IMG/VR virus record: IMGVR_UViG_3300009159_000336
Location: 1 to 23,223 of that record
DNA from: a virus
DNA: 23,223 nucleotides
Direction: 5' to 3' (one strand)
This document shows positions 21,879-23,223 of the stretch, in pieces (position 1 is the first letter of the stretch; each line of letters opens with the position of its first letter). The position numbers and the translations under genes are program-made. The notes below the pieces were generated by a model that searched no databases, was not told the origin of the DNA, and saw only the letters and a list, made by a program, of their open reading frames with translations.

Positions 21879-22159
21879 TAGTTCTCCTCTGGGAGAAACG
21901 CCCAGATCGGGGTCATCTCACCAACATAGGCGTTGATGATGTTGTGCTCCATGTGCTCATACGCCTCATCTTCTTCCATGCCCTGATCGTTGATCAAGAC
22001 CTGAACGATACGGGCTACGTCATACACCACCCGGTACTTCCCTGTCAGGGAATCACGCGAAATAGCAATAATCGCATCATCGAGTCCATCAGCGAAGACC
22101 GTCTCTTCTTCGTTGTCCTCGACCCACTTGCGTACTTTGTCACCATTAGCAATCATCAT
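21878..22159 (-). CDS. Acidic 93-aa protein of a recurrent phage family, role unknown
   Basis: ATG 22157-22159 overlaps the terminase stop as ATGA, so it is translated with terL; a second ATG follows at once. The protein is acidic (WVEDNEEETVFADGLDDAI) and ends DQGMEEDEAYEHMEHNIINA then YVGEMTPIWAF. The plan DGM..EEA.EY...N..GAYVGE.TP is one I know from many phage genomes near packaging genes, without a known function. Here it is one of a chain of small genes between terL and portal. No catalytic residues or membrane span are seen. Confidence 0.82.
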   Translation of the reverse strand: MMIANGDKVRKWVEDNEEETVFADGLDDAIIAISRDSLTGKYRVVYDVARIVQVLINDQGMEEDEAYEHMEHNIINAYVGEMTPIWAFLPEEN

Positions 22160-23223
22160 CTGTTGACCTCCCAGTGTTTCAGCAAGTCACCCGCACTGCC
22201 CGGAGCGTAAGTCTTCTGGTCGTACTGCGGAACAGGTGCGTCCGACATCGCCATCCACGCCAACGCCAGAGCAATCACTCTATCCCCGTGATTCTCCCGC
22301 GCCCCCGTGCTCTCATCCCGCAACCGACCAGCCACCACCCGACCGTTACTGTCCAACACGTAAGCCAACATCTCATCCATCGTCCCCGTGCATGGCACAA
22401 TCATCTCGCCCTGCTGCACTGATCTACTTAAATTGCCCAGCAGCAAGCGTTTATTTTGCTCAGTGCTCAACCAGCCCACTCGTTCGGTCGCGCCGTGGTT
22501 GGTCATACCCTCCCTCCGTTGCTTCCATACCCGATGGAACCGCTGTGCCTCAAAGTCTCTCTGCATACTTTGACCCGGACCATTCACTTCCCATGCCACA
22601 ACCGCCTCTTTGAACGCTCCACGGCACACACCCACCACCTCAGCAGCCAGATCCGCCGGGGTAATCGTGGCATCCACCATGCTCGCGACCATCCGCTTCG
22701 CCTCCGCATCAATCACACACACCGCACTCGCATGGTTCCCCGTCCCGTATGCCGGGTCAACGCCCACTGAGTAACTGCCCAGCGGCTCCAACTCACCCCA
22801 CAACCGCCACCTTCCCGTTGGACTATCGACAAACCGACCACCCACCCAGTTTGCCCGTCTTGGCTCCGACCCGAACTCGCGCCTGTGCTGTGTGACCGAC
22901 ACACTGGGGAAGAACGCAGCACCCGCACCCATCGCCTCAGCGAACACGTTCTGTGCTAAGTCAACCTTGTCGCGCTTACGCAACTGGTCAGCCAACCAAG
23001 GTGTCCACACATACGTTCCACCACTCACGCCCGTCACCACGCCCGACTGATCTACCCGGTACTCCGCACCCACACCCTTCTCTGGGTGTTGCCAATACAA
23101 CATCTCCAACAAAATCGGCTCGCCCGTACTCCGTGCCTCAGCCACCAACTTGTCATACCGCGTACCAAATCCAATGGGTGTTGACAAAGCAACTCGACAT
23201 GATGTCGTATCCGAAGCAGATCG
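22156..23223 (-). CDS. terL: Terminase large subunit, 5'-truncated at window edge
   Basis: The frame is open to the window end, so the N-terminal ATPase part (Walker motifs) lies outside. A TTG at 23187 is only an internal codon. The visible start RVALSTPIGFGTRYDKLVAE matches the end of the ATPase domain, where terminases have STP.G (coupling region). The nuclease domain follows, with an RNase-H-like acidic set: GVDPAYGTGNHAS, AWEVNGPG and RENHGDRVIALALAWMA, giving Asp144, Glu200 and Asp302 when counted from the codon at 23187. These cut concatemeric DNA during packaging into the portal. The stop overlaps the next ATG as ATGA. The gene is GC-richer (38 of 60 bases at 22261-22320) than the structural genes. 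No small terminase is visible; it may lie beyond the edge. Confidence 0.92.
   Translation of the reverse strand, partial: RSASDTTSCRVALSTPIGFGTRYDKLVAEARSTGEPILLEMLYWQHPEKGVGAEYRVDQSGVVTGVSGGTYVWTPWLADQLRKRDKVDLAQNVFAEAMGAGAAFFPSVSVTQHRREFGSEPRRANWVGGRFVDSPTGRWRLWGELEPLGSYSVGVDPAYGTGNHASAVCVIDAEAKRMVASMVDATITPADLAAEVVGVCRGAFKEAVVAWEVNGPGQSMQRDFEAQRFHRVWKQRREGMTNHGATERVGWLSTEQNKRLLLGNLSRSVQQGEMIVPCTGTMDEMLAYVLDSNGRVVAGRLRDESTGARENHGDRVIALALAWMAMSDAPVPQYDQKTYAPGSAGDLLKHWEVNR

Noticed and set aside
1-23223. tRNA genes, CRISPR arrays, insertion sequences, integrase or attachment sites
   Set aside because: None visible on reading both strands; nearly every base is used by minus-strand virion genes.

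Overview
The window reads as one end-truncated piece of a tailed double-stranded DNA phage genome with a short-tailed (podovirus-type) virion. Every supportable gene lies on the minus strand, so transcription runs from right (about 23.2 kb) to left (position 1). The genes are packed almost without gaps, mostly through ATGA, GTGA or TAATG stop/start overlaps. Shine-Dalgarno sites of the AGGA type, a lipobox protein and a Mtd_N/pyocin-knob fibre fit a Gram-negative bacterial host. The host lineage cannot be told from the sequence. No tRNA, integrase, repressor, replication gene, CRISPR array or insertion sequence is visible, so this is the late (virion and packaging) block only.

Packaging and head module (23223 to 16414). 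The block opens with a 5'-truncated large terminase subunit. An acidic 93-aa protein, three tiny lysine-rich proteins (44, 38 and 36 aa) and a 105-aa coiled-coil protein follow. Then come the portal, an FmdB-like 100-aa protein, an acidic scaffolding protein, the major capsid protein, and a 167-aa protein interpreted as a capsid decoration protein. Perfect RNA hairpins flank the decoration gene on both sides.

Tail and surface module (16361 to 7165). A tail-tubular-A-like adaptor is followed by a 174-aa unknown protein and a 407-aa spike/lectin-type protein. Next is a 650-aa protein whose N-terminal domain is a paralogue of the decoration protein and whose C-terminal part carries the SGNH-hydrolase signature. 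Three small overlapping membrane-protein genes (a probable lysis cassette with a spanin-like lipoprotein) come next. A Mtd_N/pyocin-knob tail fibre and the large nozzle (tail-tubular-B-like) protein close the module.

Ejection module (7165 to 1). Four internal virion or ejection protein candidates of 268, 176, 600 and at least 1340 aa are translated in a chain. The last is open from its ATG at 4020 to the window edge. It contains hydrophobic segments, a zincin-like segment in which HExxH reads EEAFH, and a second conserved-looking helical block.

How it fits together: terL and portal package DNA into a scaffold-built capsid, the adaptor and nozzle form the short tail, and fibre, spike and SGNH proteins meet the host surface. 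The internal proteins would carry DNA across the envelope, and the membrane cassette would help release progeny. The most unusual points are the decoration-SGNH fusion, the hairpins around the decoration gene, the repeated end motif of the scaffold, the single-molecule spanin candidate and the giant multi-domain ejection protein. No stretch above 300 bases lacks a gene; the longest non-coding gaps are about 50 bases, at 16918-16967 and 16362-16413.
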